From Teichococcus coralli (GTDB lineage Bacteria; Pseudomonadota; Alphaproteobacteria; Acetobacterales; Acetobacteraceae): a stretch of DNA of 64,000 bases. This document shows, in pieces, positions 8,913 through 17,108 of this stretch (the first letter of the stretch is position 1; each line of letters opens with the position of its first letter). Location: positions 217,541 through 281,540 of the forward strand of contig NZ_SNVJ01000005.1 in the NCBI RefSeq assembly GCF_009829925.1, in the 5' to 3' direction. The notes under the pieces are model-generated. The model made no database searches. It had not been told where the DNA came from and saw only the letters and a program-made list of their open reading frames with translations. Position numbers and translations under genes: made by a program.

Positions 8913-10291
8913 AGAGCCGCCCCTCCTGGTTGCGGCGGCTGCTCCGCCGCATGGGCGCGCCCTTCCGCTACCTGACGCCGCGCGGGCTGCTCGGCCGCGC
9001 CCTGCTGATCATCCTGCTGCCGCTGCTGATCCTGCAGGCGGTCGCGCTGCAGCTCTTCTATGGCGGACATCTCGACATCATCTCGCGCCGGCTGGCGGGC
9101 GGCGTCGCCGGCGATGTGGGAATGGTGGTGGAGATCCTCGGGCGGCAGGCGCCGGGGGAGGACCATGGCTGGGTGTTCCGCCAGGCGGCCTGGCGGCTTG
9201 ACCTTTCGCTCGCTTTCGAGCCGGAGGCGAGCATCGGGATGCCGAGCCAGCGGCAGAGCTGGCTGCCCATCCTGCCGCTGGAGGAGGACCTTTCCCAGGC
9301 GTTGCGCGAGCGCGTCGGCCTGCCCTTCGACACGGACTGGCAGAGCGATCCCCGCAGCGTGATCATCCGCGTGCAAATGCCGGGCGGCGTGCTGCATGTC
9401 GAGGCGCCGCGCAAGCGCCTGTTCTTCGGCACGCTCTACCTCTTCGTCATCTGGCTGGTCGGTACCTCGCTGCTGCTTTTCGTCGTGGCCGCGCTGTTCA
9501 TGAAGAACCAGGTGCGGGCCATCCGCCGCCTCGCCAGCGCCGCCGAGGCCTTCGGCATGGGGCGCGAGATCGGGCCGATCAAGCCTGAGGGAGCCAGCGA
9601 GGTCCGGCAGGCCGCCGCCGCCTTCAACCAGATGCAGGCGCGCATCCGCCGCTTCATCAACCAGCGCACCGAAATGCTCGCCGGCATCAGCCACGACCTC
9701 CGCACGCCGCTGACCCGGCTGCGCCTGAGCCTCGCCATGTTGCCCGCGGGCACCGAGGAGGATGCGGCCGCCATGTCGGAGGACGTGGCCGAGATGGAGC
9801 GGATGATCGCCACCTATCTGGCCTTCGCACGCGGCGAGGGGCTGGAGCATGCCCAGCCGGCCGACCTCGCCGAACTGGTGGAGGACCTCGCCGCCCGCGC
9901 CCGCCGGGACGGCGCCATGGTCACGGTGGAGGTGCCGGGTTCGGTGATGCTGCCGGTGCGGGTGGACGCGCTGCGCCGCTGCCTCGGCAACCTGCTGGAC
10001 AACGCCCGGCGCCATGCGCGCCGCATCGCCCTTGCCATCACCGAGGTGCCGCGCGAGGAAGCCGGTCGGCCGCCTGGCCGCTGGGTGCTGATCACGGTGG
10101 ACGACGATGGGCCGGGGATCCCGGAAGCGGCGCGGGAGGAGGCCTTCAAGCCCTTCACCAGCTTCTCCGCCGGCGGCACTGGCCTGGGGCTGGCCATCGC
10201 GCGCGACATTGCGCGGGCGCATGGAGGGGACATCGCCTTGGAAGGCAGCCCGCTGGGCGGGCTGCGGGCACGGGTCCGGCTGCCGGCGTGA
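8909..10291 (+). CDS. Sensor histidine kinase, EnvZ-like
   Basis: Inner-membrane kinase partner of the preceding regulator, 460 residues. A transmembrane helix near residues 28-50 (LLIILLPLLILQAVALQLF) and a second near 175-195 (FVIWLVGTSLLLFVVAALF) flank a periplasmic sensor domain. A HAMP linker follows, then the H-box HDLRTPLTRLRL with phospho-His262, the N-box LGNLLDNARRHA, and the G-boxes DDDGPGIP and GTGLGLAIARDI. The order matches EnvZ. The stimulus is not evident from the sequence. Confidence 0.92.
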   Translation: MKSRPSWLRRLLRRMGAPFRYLTPRGLLGRALLIILLPLLILQAVALQLFYGGHLDIISRRLAGGVAGDVGMVVEILGRQAPGEDHGWVFRQAAWRLDLSLAFEPEASIGMPSQRQSWLPILPLEEDLSQALRERVGLPFDTDWQSDPRSVIIRVQMPGGVLHVEAPRKRLFFGTLYLFVIWLVGTSLLLFVVAALFMKNQVRAIRRLASAAEAFGMGREIGPIKPEGASEVRQAAAAFNQMQARIRRFINQRTEMLAGISHDLRTPLTRLRLSLAMLPAGTEEDAAAMSEDVAEMERMIATYLAFARGEGLEHAQPADLAELVEDLAARARRDGAMVTVEVPGSVMLPVRVDALRRCLGNLLDNARRHARRIALAITEVPREEAGRPPGRWVLITVDDDGPGIPEAAREEAFKPFTSFSAGGTGLGLAIARDIARAHGGDIALEGSPLGGLRARVRLPA

Positions 10292-10302
10292 ACCGGGGAA
10301 AA

Positions 10303-10326
10303 GGGCGGCAAGAAACGCCGCCGCCC
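10303..10326. terminator. Hairpin between convergent genes
   Basis: GGGCGGC at 10303-10309 pairs with GCCGCCC at 10320-10326 across a 10-base loop. It lies in the 44-bp gap between the histidine kinase stop and the phasin stop, so it could end transcripts from either side. There is no strong T run. Confidence 0.45.
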
Positions 10327-10335
10327 TGCTCGCCG

Positions 10336-10770
10336 TCAGCCGGAGGCTTTGTTCATCAATGTCTTGACCTCATCCATGGCCTCGGCGAAGCGGCGGTTCA
10401 GCACCGCCAGGGCCTCGGCATTCGACTTCTGGATGAGCTCGGCGATCTCCTGCATGTTGGAGACCGCCCGGCCATAGCTGGCCTTCAGCACCTCGGCCTG
10501 CTTGGCCGCCTTGTCCTGCGGCGTTGCCTCGCCGGAAATGCCTTGCATGGCCTGGGTCATCTCGGAGACGGACTGCTGGAGGATTTCCATGTGCCGGCGG
10601 GCCACGGCCTGGGCCCCCTCCAGCGCCACCTTGTTGGCGGCGGAGAGCGCTTCCAGGTTGCGCCGCTGCGCCGCGGCGAGCGCATCCGCATCGGGCATCG
10701 CCGGCAGGCGGAACTCGGAGAGCAGGCGCATCATGTCCGTCTCCAGGGGGAACTTTGGGCGGTCCGACAT
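10336..10770 (-). CDS. Phasin family protein
   Basis: A 144-residue, almost entirely helical, Ala/Gln/Glu-rich protein matching the phasin_2 type that coats polyhydroxyalkanoate granules. Typical features are LAAAQRRNLEALSAANKVALEGAQ near residues 31-54 (given here in part as AAQRRNLEAL), RRHMEILQQSVSEM, and the AVSNMQEIAELIQKSN segment before a C-terminal amphipathic helix. There is no signal peptide. No PHA synthase is nearby. It converges on the histidine kinase. Confidence 0.85.
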   Translation of the reverse strand: MSDRPKFPLETDMMRLLSEFRLPAMPDADALAAAQRRNLEALSAANKVALEGAQAVARRHMEILQQSVSEMTQAMQGISGEATPQDKAAKQAEVLKASYGRAVSNMQEIAELIQKSNAEALAVLNRRFAEAMDEVKTLMNKASG

Positions 10771-10845
10771 GAACGTCTCCTTGGCTCTTGTTTCACGGCC
10801 AGTCTAGGCCGCGGCCGCAGCGGCGCAAAACCGCTTCCCGGCGGC

Positions 10846-11475
10846 TCAGGTCACGACCTCGGGGGCAGGGTCGGGCGGGGGTGGCTCCTCGCCGGTGTCG
10901 AGCCGCAGGGTGCGCGCAACCCTTTCGGCCTTGTCGAGCGCGCGGTCCAGCGCCGCCATGGTGGAGCCGAGATCCACGCTCTCGTCCTGCTCCCAGGCCC
11001 GCAGCGTGGCGATCCACACCGCCGAGAGCCCCTTCACCCGGAGCATGCCGGTGAGGCCGCAGGCGTTGATCCGCGCCGCTTCCAGCATCCAGGCCATGGA
11101 GGCGGCCAACACGGGCGCCAGCGCCAGGCTGAGCAGCGGGTCATGCCGCATCTCCCGCCCGAACCGGATCAGCCCCTCCCGGTGCGGCTGCAGCGCGTCG
11201 ATGCGGCGCATCAGCGTGTCGAAGATGCGGTCGCGCGGGGCACCGCCGGCGTTCGGAGCGGCATCGGCAAGCACCGCCTTGTCCACCAGCCGGGAGTGCA
11301 GGCGGAGGAGGTGGAACTTCGTGGGCGCGCGCTCCCGCAGGTCGGGCAGGCCGATGCCGGCCCGCTCCGCCAGCTCGGGGAAGGTGAAACCGTTCCAGCC
11401 GCGCTCGGCCACCAGCGGCCAGAGGGCGTCCATCAGGGCATTGTCGTCGGGGGCGGGGCTGGTGCTTTCGCTCAT
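10846..11475 (-). CDS. TetR/COQ9-like protein
   Basis: A 209-residue protein. The N-terminus (about 12-55) is a TetR-like helix-turn-helix (GWNGFTFPELAERAGIGLPD). The rest, with LMRRIDALQPHREG, WMLEAARIN, and WEQDESVDLGSTMAALDRAL, resembles the alphaproteobacterial COQ9/TetR group. COQ9 binds lipids for ubiquinone synthesis and shares the TetR fold, so this could be a DNA-binding regulator or a quinone accessory factor. The degenerate recognition helix leans slightly toward the latter. It stands alone, 75 bp upstream of the phasin. Confidence 0.65.
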   Translation of the reverse strand: MSESTSPAPDDNALMDALWPLVAERGWNGFTFPELAERAGIGLPDLRERAPTKFHLLRLHSRLVDKAVLADAAPNAGGAPRDRIFDTLMRRIDALQPHREGLIRFGREMRHDPLLSLALAPVLAASMAWMLEAARINACGLTGMLRVKGLSAVWIATLRAWEQDESVDLGSTMAALDRALDKAERVARTLRLDTGEEPPPPDPAPEVVT

Positions 11476-11568
11476 GCCGAAATTCTGGGGTGCAGGGGCA
11501 ATTTCGCCAAGGCCGGAGACGGTGAAATGATCCGTTGCCTGCGGCCGCCGAGGCCTGGCCGCGGCGTC

Positions 11569-12402
11569 TCAGCCGGCCAGTTCGCGCGAGCGGGTGGTGG
11601 CGGCGGCGATCGCCTGCGACATCAGCCGCGGCCAGGCCTCGGCGGCCATCAGCACGTTGAGCGCGCGCTCGGTGGTGCCCTTGGGGCTGGTGACGTTGCG
11701 GCGGAGCTGCGCCGCGTCCTCCTGGCTTGCCGACAGCAAGGCGCCGGAGCCGGCGACGGTGCGCCGCGCCATCTGCCGCGCCAGCGCCGGCGGCAGGCCC
11801 TGCTCGATGGCGGCGGCCTCCAGCAGTTCGGCCAGCAGGAAAACATAGGCCGGTCCGCCGCCGGAAACGGCGGTGACGGCGTCGAGCTGCCCTTCCTCCT
11901 CCAGCCAGGCAGTCTCGCCGATGGCGGAAAGCAGCTCGTCGGCCAGCGCGCGCTGCGCCGGGTTGACGCCGGGGCCGGCGAAGGCGCAGGTGAAACCCTG
12001 GCGCACGGCGGCGGGCGTGTTGGGCATGGCGCGCACCACCTGCGCCTTGCCCCCCAGCGCGCCGGTCATGCCCGCGATGGTCTTGCCGGCCATGATGGAG
12101 ACCGCCAGCGCCCCTTCGCGTGCGAAGCGGGAAAGGGTGGGCAGGGCGGCGTCCGCCTGTTGCGGCTTGATCGCCAGCACCATGGCGGCGGGTGTGAAGC
12201 CGGCGGGGATCTGCTCCACCGCCGCGCAGTGGGTGACGCGCCCGGCGAAGCCGGCGGTGGCTTCGGAGGAGGGCTCCACCACCACCACCTGCTCGGCGCC
12301 GCGCTCCAGCCAGCCCTCCAGCATGGCGCCGCCCATTTTGCCGCAACCGACCAGCAGGAGGGGCGGCAGGGTGGCGCCGCCCGCCGTGGCGACGGAGCTC
12401 AC
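11569..12402 (-). CDS. proC: Pyrroline-5-carboxylate reductase
   Basis: Last step of proline synthesis: NADPH-dependent reduction of pyrroline-5-carboxylate. The 277-residue product has the Rossmann motif LLVGCGKMGGAMLEGW (near residue 15), AIKPQ, VRAMPNTPAAVRQG, TAVSGGGPAYVF and SPKGTTERALNVL, all ProC landmarks. The start is GTG at 12402, forming a GTGA overlap with the upstream ybjN stop. This overlap and the conserved N-terminus decide the start. Confidence 0.93.
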   Translation of the reverse strand: MSSVATAGGATLPPLLLVGCGKMGGAMLEGWLERGAEQVVVVEPSSEATAGFAGRVTHCAAVEQIPAGFTPAAMVLAIKPQQADAALPTLSRFAREGALAVSIMAGKTIAGMTGALGGKAQVVRAMPNTPAAVRQGFTCAFAGPGVNPAQRALADELLSAIGETAWLEEEGQLDAVTAVSGGGPAYVFLLAELLEAAAIEQGLPPALARQMARRTVAGSGALLSASQEDAAQLRRNVTSPKGTTERALNVLMAAEAWPRLMSQAIAAATTRSRELAG

Positions 12403-12902
12403 GCCTCGCCCACGCAGTCCAGCATGGCCGCCGCCAGCGCCTCGGTGGGCGGCTTGCCGCCCCAGAGCACGAACTGGAAGGCAGGGAAGAAGCGCTCGCA
12501 CTCGGTGATCGCGATATCCACCATGTCTTCCAGGCTCTCGGCACTGGCGCCCTGGGCGCCGCGCAGCAGCACGGCATGGCGGTAGACCGGCGCGCCTTCG
12601 TCGCTCTCGATGCCGAAATGGCCGATCCAGAGCTTCTCGTTGGCCAGCGCCAGCAGTTCGTAGAGCGGCGCGCGGCGGCCGGCCGGCACCTTCAGGTCAA
12701 AGGCGCAGGTGAAGTGCATCGCGCTGATTTCCTGCGACCAGGAGAAGAACAGGCCATAGTCGCACCACTTGCCGGGCGCCTCGACCGCCATCTCCCCGTC
12801 CGAGCGACGCTCGAAGGCCCATTCATTGGCGGCGACGATCTGCTCCAGCACGTCCAGCGGATTGGCGGAACGGTCGCGATCAACGGTTTGCAAGCCGGAC
12901 AT
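12399..12902 (-). CDS. YbjN domain-containing protein
   Basis: A 167-residue cytoplasmic protein of the YbjN family, which adopts a secretion-chaperone-like fold; biochemical role unresolved. Typical segments are DVLEQIVAANEWAFERR, LFFSWSQEISAMHFTC and LWIGHFGIESDEGAPVYRHA. ATG at 12902 has a very strong AAGGAGGTG 5 bases upstream. It overlaps proC by 4 bp, and this pairing is common in Rhodospirillales. The 193-bp gap to the DMT transporter gene is the divergent promoter region. Confidence 0.87.
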   Translation of the reverse strand: MSGLQTVDRDRSANPLDVLEQIVAANEWAFERRSDGEMAVEAPGKWCDYGLFFSWSQEISAMHFTCAFDLKVPAGRRAPLYELLALANEKLWIGHFGIESDEGAPVYRHAVLLRGAQGASAESLEDMVDIAITECERFFPAFQFVLWGGKPPTEALAAAMLDCVGEA

Positions 12903-13095
12903 CGCGGCACCTCCTTCCCTCGGGGGACAGGGCCACCCAGATCTTGGGTGAAGCCAGATGCCCACACCACGATCTGGCATATCGCGGCGGTAAATACCGC
13001 CGCAAGAGGCAAGCGCCGAGTCTGGGAATCTGCCTGTCGGATTTTCGACGCAGCGCAGCATGGGCGAAGGCAGCGAGCGGCGGTAGGGTCTCGCG

Positions 13096-14013
13096 ATGAC
13101 GTCCGAGTCCCGTGCCGCAGCCCTGCCGATTTCTCCTCCTCGTCCGGGGCGGGAGCGCCTGGTCGGACTCGCATGCGCCCTCGGCGTGCTGGCGGTCTGG
13201 ACGGGCTTTCTGCTCTCATCCCGTTTCGGCACCCGCCAGTTCCTCACGCCCTGGGACATGGCGGCGCTGCGCTATGCCGGCTCGCTGGTCGTGGGGCTGG
13301 TGATCGCGGCGGCCTTCGGCTGGCCCCGCCTGGCGCCGGGGCGCTGCCTGGCGCTGATGGCGACGGCCGCCTTCGGCTATCCCCTGCTGGCCTACTGGGG
13401 CTTCCGCTATGCTCCCACCGCCCATGCGGCGGTGCTGATGACGGGGATGCTGCCTTTCGCGGCAGCCCTGCTTGGTGCCGTCTTCCTGGGCGAGCTCTTT
13501 CCGCGCGGCCGGCTGCTTTCGCTGGGCGTGGTGGGCGGCGGCATCCTGCTGCTGGCGGCCGACACCTTCGGAGCGCATCCCGGCGCCTGGCGTGGCGACC
13601 TGCTTTTCCTCTCCGCCTGCCTCTCCTGGGCCAGCTTCACGGTGCTGATCCGCCGCTGGCAGGTGCCGGCGCTCACCGCCACCACCATGCTCGCCCTTTA
13701 CCCGCCGCTGATCTATCTGCCGCTGTGGTGGCTGGGGCTGCCCTCCGAGATGGCCTCCGCCTCGCCCGGCGCCATCGCCTACCAGCTTGTGTATCAAGGC
13801 TTCTTCGCCGTGGTCGTGGCCGGCTTCCTGTTCACCCGCGCGGTGAACGCGCTTGGAAGCGCCCGCACGACCACCATCACGGCGCTGACGCCCGCACTGG
13901 CGGCGCTCGCCGCCGGGCCGCTGCTGGGCGAGTGGCTGGGTTGGGCGGGGCTTGCCGGGGTGGCGCTGGTTTCGGTCGGCATGGTGCTCGGCGTGCTGGG
14001 CAGGCAGCGCTGA
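13096..14013 (+). CDS. DMT-superfamily (EamA) transporter
   Basis: A 305-residue inner-membrane protein with about ten hydrophobic helices in two EamA repeats (about 30-160 and 170-300). It includes PTAHAAVLMTGMLPFAAALL and GSARTTTITALTPALAAL, the conserved loops before helix pairs. The family exports amino acids or metabolites; the substrate is not readable. It heads a chain of five tightly packed genes, with 1 bp to the NadE-like gene, though its role relative to gltX is unknown. Confidence 0.87.
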   Translation: MTSESRAAALPISPPRPGRERLVGLACALGVLAVWTGFLLSSRFGTRQFLTPWDMAALRYAGSLVVGLVIAAAFGWPRLAPGRCLALMATAAFGYPLLAYWGFRYAPTAHAAVLMTGMLPFAAALLGAVFLGELFPRGRLLSLGVVGGGILLLAADTFGAHPGAWRGDLLFLSACLSWASFTVLIRRWQVPALTATTMLALYPPLIYLPLWWLGLPSEMASASPGAIAYQLVYQGFFAVVVAGFLFTRAVNALGSARTTTITALTPALAALAAGPLLGEWLGWAGLAGVALVSVGMVLGVLGRQR

Positions 14014-14014
14014 G

Positions 14015-15367
14015 ATGGTGCGCTTCCTGCTCGCGGCGCTGAACCCGCAGCTCGGCGCCATCGCGGCCAATGCGGAAGCCCTGCGCGCCGCACGTGCCCT
14101 GGCGGCCGGGCGCGGAGCGGCGCTGCTGGTCACGCCCGAGGCCTCGCTCAGCGGCGCGCCCGCGGCCGATATCGCCGCCCGGCCCGAGCTTCTGGACGCC
14201 TGCGAAGCAGCCCTGCAGTCCCTGGCCGCCGAAACCGCCGATGGCGGCCCGGGCCTCCTTGTCGGCGCCCCCTGGCGGGAGGCGGGGCGCCTCCGCAGCG
14301 GCATCCTGCTGCTGGAGGGCGGCAAGGTCATGGCCCGGCGCGCCGGCCATGCCCTTCCGCATGGCGCCGATCCGCGCCTCACCCCCGGCCCCGCGCCTGG
14401 CCCCATGGCCTTTCGCGGCCTGCGCCTCGGCGTGATGAGCGGCGCCGACGCCGACGACCCCGCCATTGCCGAGACGCTGGAGGAAACCGGCGCCGACATG
14501 CTGCTCTCCCTGGCCGCCGCACCCTTTGCCGGCGAGCCGGAGGACCGCGCCAGCGACGCCGCCGTGGCCCGCGTGGTGGAAACGGGGCTGCCCTTCCTCG
14601 GCCTCGGCCTCCTGGGCGGGCAGGGGCCATGGGTCCACCCCGGCGGCGGGTTCGTGCTGAACGCCGACCGGCGGCTCGCGGCGCGCCTGCCCGCCTTCCA
14701 ATCCGGGCCGCTGCTGGTGCAATGGCAGGAAGGCGAGGCGGGCTGGCGCTGCGTGCCGCAGGCGCTGCCGGAGGCCATGCCGCCGCAGGAGCGCCTGTGG
14801 CGGGTCCTGCTGCTGGCGGTGGCCGATGCCGTGGCGAAGGGCGGCTACGCCGGCGTGATGCTGGACATGTCCGGGGGGGCCGCCGCCGCCCTGCTGATGG
14901 AGGTGGCGCGGGCGGCGGGGCTGCGGGTCTTTCCGGTGGGAGGCGAGGAGGCAGCCGTTCCTTCGCCCAAAGACGATGCCGCCCTGGAGGCGCTTGCGGC
15001 CGCGCGTGATGCGCTGCTGCTCAACGCCGCCACGGCGGACCGGCGGGCGCTCGGCCTGGGAAGCCGGGCCGGGCACCTAGCGCCGCTCGCCGAGATCTGG
15101 CCCGGCGAGCTCGCCGCCCTCGCCGCCGCGCGCGGCCTGCCGCCGCCTTCCCTGGACGGCGGGACCGAGGCCATGCTGCGCGGCCTGCTGGCGGAGAAGC
15201 CGGTGGACGCGCTGGCCGCGCAGGGCTACGACCGCGCCGAGGTGTCCCGGCTCTGGCGCGCCCTGGCGGCGGCTGCCCACAAGCGGCGTCAGGCGCCCGC
15301 CGCCCTGCGGCTCGGCCGGGGCCATTGCGACCCCTTCAGCAACGGAATGACGGGCCTCCTGCCATGA
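14015..15367 (+). CDS. NadE-like pseudoenzyme (degenerate glutamine-dependent NAD synthetase)
   Basis: The 450-residue product aligns by eye along glutamine-dependent NAD synthetase (usually about 540-550 residues): LNPQLGAIAANAE, LVTPEASLSGAPAAD, AETADGGPGLLVGAPWRE, RVVETGLPFL, and the C-terminal VDALAAQGYDRAEV and HKRRQAPA. Catalytic sites are lost. The glutaminase Lys segment (normally YGVFDEKR) is HGADPRLT, the Cys segment (normally CEDxW) is SGADADD, and the synthetase P-loop SGGxDSA reads SGGAAAAL. About 100 residues of the synthetase domain are missing. The frame is intact and it overlaps the next gene by ATGA, so it is a maintained, repurposed protein rather than debris. It is unlikely to make NAD; automated pipelines may label it nadE. 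Confidence 0.8.
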   Translation: MVRFLLAALNPQLGAIAANAEALRAARALAAGRGAALLVTPEASLSGAPAADIAARPELLDACEAALQSLAAETADGGPGLLVGAPWREAGRLRSGILLLEGGKVMARRAGHALPHGADPRLTPGPAPGPMAFRGLRLGVMSGADADDPAIAETLEETGADMLLSLAAAPFAGEPEDRASDAAVARVVETGLPFLGLGLLGGQGPWVHPGGGFVLNADRRLAARLPAFQSGPLLVQWQEGEAGWRCVPQALPEAMPPQERLWRVLLLAVADAVAKGGYAGVMLDMSGGAAAALLMEVARAAGLRVFPVGGEEAAVPSPKDDAALEALAAARDALLLNAATADRRALGLGSRAGHLAPLAEIWPGELAALAAARGLPPPSLDGGTEAMLRGLLAEKPVDALAAQGYDRAEVSRLWRALAAAAHKRRQAPAALRLGRGHCDPFSNGMTGLLP

Positions 15368-15780
15368 GCGGCCAATTCGACGACACTCTCTTTGCGCCGC
15401 AGGGCGGCTTCAGCGTGCAGATCCGCGATCTCTCCGGCGGCAACGGCGCGGAGCCGGTGGAAACCATCCGTGGCTTCCAGACCCTGGCGCATGCCAACGG
15501 CTTCGCCCGCCGCTACGTGCGCGACAGCATCGAGCGCTGCCGCGCCCCCGGCCTGACCCCGGACGAGGTGCTGGCGGCCTGGTTCGCCTTCGGCGAGGAT
15601 GCCGAGGTGATCGGCAGCGCCGGGCAGGGCTGGAGCAGCGGCAACGAAATCCGTGACTTCGCGGCCGATCCTGTGCGCGATCCCGAGGAGCGGAACTGGC
15701 GCATGCTCGACCCGCGCCGCATGGAGGAGGACGACGAGGCCCAAGGAGGCGGCGAAGGCGGCGAGGAGGACGAGGCATGA
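15364..15780 (+). CDS. Conserved-looking acidic protein, unknown function
   Basis: A 138-residue soluble protein with no family I recognise. The first 110 residues look folded (GGFSVQIRDLSGG, IRGFQTLAHANGFARRYVRD, DEVLAAWFAFGEDAEV). The last 25 are a highly acidic, Gly-rich tail (EEDDEAQGGGEGGEEDEA). It overlaps the NadE-like gene upstream and gltX downstream by ATGA tetranucleotides, so it is translated in step with both. Its position suggests a role with one of them, possibly as a partner; this is inference. Confidence 0.75.
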   Translation: MSGQFDDTLFAPQGGFSVQIRDLSGGNGAEPVETIRGFQTLAHANGFARRYVRDSIERCRAPGLTPDEVLAAWFAFGEDAEVIGSAGQGWSSGNEIRDFAADPVRDPEERNWRMLDPRRMEEDDEAQGGGEGGEEDEA

Positions 15781-17108
15781 AGCTCCGCTTCGCCCCCAGC
15801 CCGACCGGATATCTCCATGTTGGCAACGCGCGCATCGCCGTGGCCAACTGGCTGCTGGCGCGGCGCCATGGCAGCCGCTTCGTGCTGCGCTTCGACGACA
15901 CCGACACCGCCCGCAGCAAGCCGGAATTCGCCGCCGGCATCGAGGAGGACCTGCGCTGGCTCGGCCTCGACTGGGATGAGAGCTTCCGCCAGTCCGATCG
16001 TCTTGAGCGCTACGAGGCGGCGGCTGAGAAATTAAAAAAAAGCAGCCATTTGTATCCCTGCTTTGAGAGCGAAGAGGAGCTTCGCTTCAAGCGCGAGCAG
16101 CGCCAGAAGCAGGGCCGGCCGCCGGTCTATGACCGCGCCGCGCTGAAGATGACAGAGGAGCAGTACGAGCGCGCGCTGGCCAATGGCAAGCAGCCCTACT
16201 GGCGCTTCAAGCTTTCGACGCGCGCCGTGGAATGGCAGGACGGCGTGCTCGGCCGCCGTTCCGTGAAGCTGCCGCCGATCTCCGATCCCGTGCTGATCCG
16301 CGCCGATGGCTCCTTCCTCTACACCTTCACCTCGGTGGTGGACGACCTGGAGACCGGCATCACCGACATCGTCCGCGGCGAGGACCACGTCACCAACACC
16401 GGCGTGCAGATCGACATCCTGGAGGCGCTGAGCGGCAGGCCGAACAGCATCCGCTTCGCGCATCTGCCGCTGCTGACGGATGCGGAGGGCGGACAGCTTT
16501 CCAAGCGCCTTGGCTCCATGGGCCTGCGGCAGCTTCGGCGGGACGGCATCGAGCCGCCGGCGCTGGTCGGCTACCTGGCGGCGCTCGGCTCCTCGCAGGA
16601 CCCGGTGGCGGCGCCCCCGGCGGAACTGGCGCCAGGCTTCGCGCTCGACAGGCTTTCCCGCTCCTCCGCCCGCTTCGATCCCACCCAGCTCCTGGCGCTG
16701 AACCGCCGCTACCTGCATGGGCTGGACTTCGCCACCGTGCGCGGCCGCCTGCCCGAGGGCGCCGACGAGGCCTTCTGGCTCGCCGTGCGCGGCAACCTGG
16801 ACCTGCTGGGCGAGGCGCGCGACTGGTGGGAAGTGGCGCACGGCCCGGCCGCCATCGCGCCGCAGCCGGAGGAGGCGGATTTCCTCCGCCAGGCGCTGGA
16901 GCTGCTGCCGCCGGAGCCTTGGTCCGAGCAGACCTGGGGCGACTGGACCAAGGCGCTTGGCGCTGCGTCGGGGCGCAAGGGCAAGGCGCTCTTCCTGCCA
17001 CTGCGCCGCGCGCTGACCGGCGAGGAGCATGGCCCCGAGCTTCGCCTGTTCCTGCCCGTCATCGGTTGGGCGCGAGCGGCGGAGCGGCTGACGCGCGCAG
17101 CCGCATGA
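15777..17108 (+). CDS. gltX: Glutamyl-tRNA synthetase
   Basis: Class I aminoacyl-tRNA synthetase charging tRNA-Glu (and possibly tRNA-Gln, with GatCAB, as in most alphaproteobacteria). The 443-residue product has RFAPSPTGYLHVGNAR (HIGH-like motif at residues 12-15), the Rossmann core, LSKRLGS (KMSKS-like motif near residue 244), and a helical anticodon-binding C-terminus. There is an AT-rich codon patch at 16025-16065 with eight consecutive A. It overlaps both neighbours by ATGA. A second gltX copy elsewhere is plausible, since many alphaproteobacteria carry two. Confidence 0.95.
   Translation: MKLRFAPSPTGYLHVGNARIAVANWLLARRHGSRFVLRFDDTDTARSKPEFAAGIEEDLRWLGLDWDESFRQSDRLERYEAAAEKLKKSSHLYPCFESEEELRFKREQRQKQGRPPVYDRAALKMTEEQYERALANGKQPYWRFKLSTRAVEWQDGVLGRRSVKLPPISDPVLIRADGSFLYTFTSVVDDLETGITDIVRGEDHVTNTGVQIDILEALSGRPNSIRFAHLPLLTDAEGGQLSKRLGSMGLRQLRRDGIEPPALVGYLAALGSSQDPVAAPPAELAPGFALDRLSRSSARFDPTQLLALNRRYLHGLDFATVRGRLPEGADEAFWLAVRGNLDLLGEARDWWEVAHGPAAIAPQPEEADFLRQALELLPPEPWSEQTWGDWTKALGAASGRKGKALFLPLRRALTGEEHGPELRLFLPVIGWARAAERLTRAAA

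Noticed and set aside
14015..15367. Calling this gene a working NAD synthetase
   Set aside because: The glutaminase Lys and Cys and the SGGxDS loop are not present, so the catalytic annotation is not supported.
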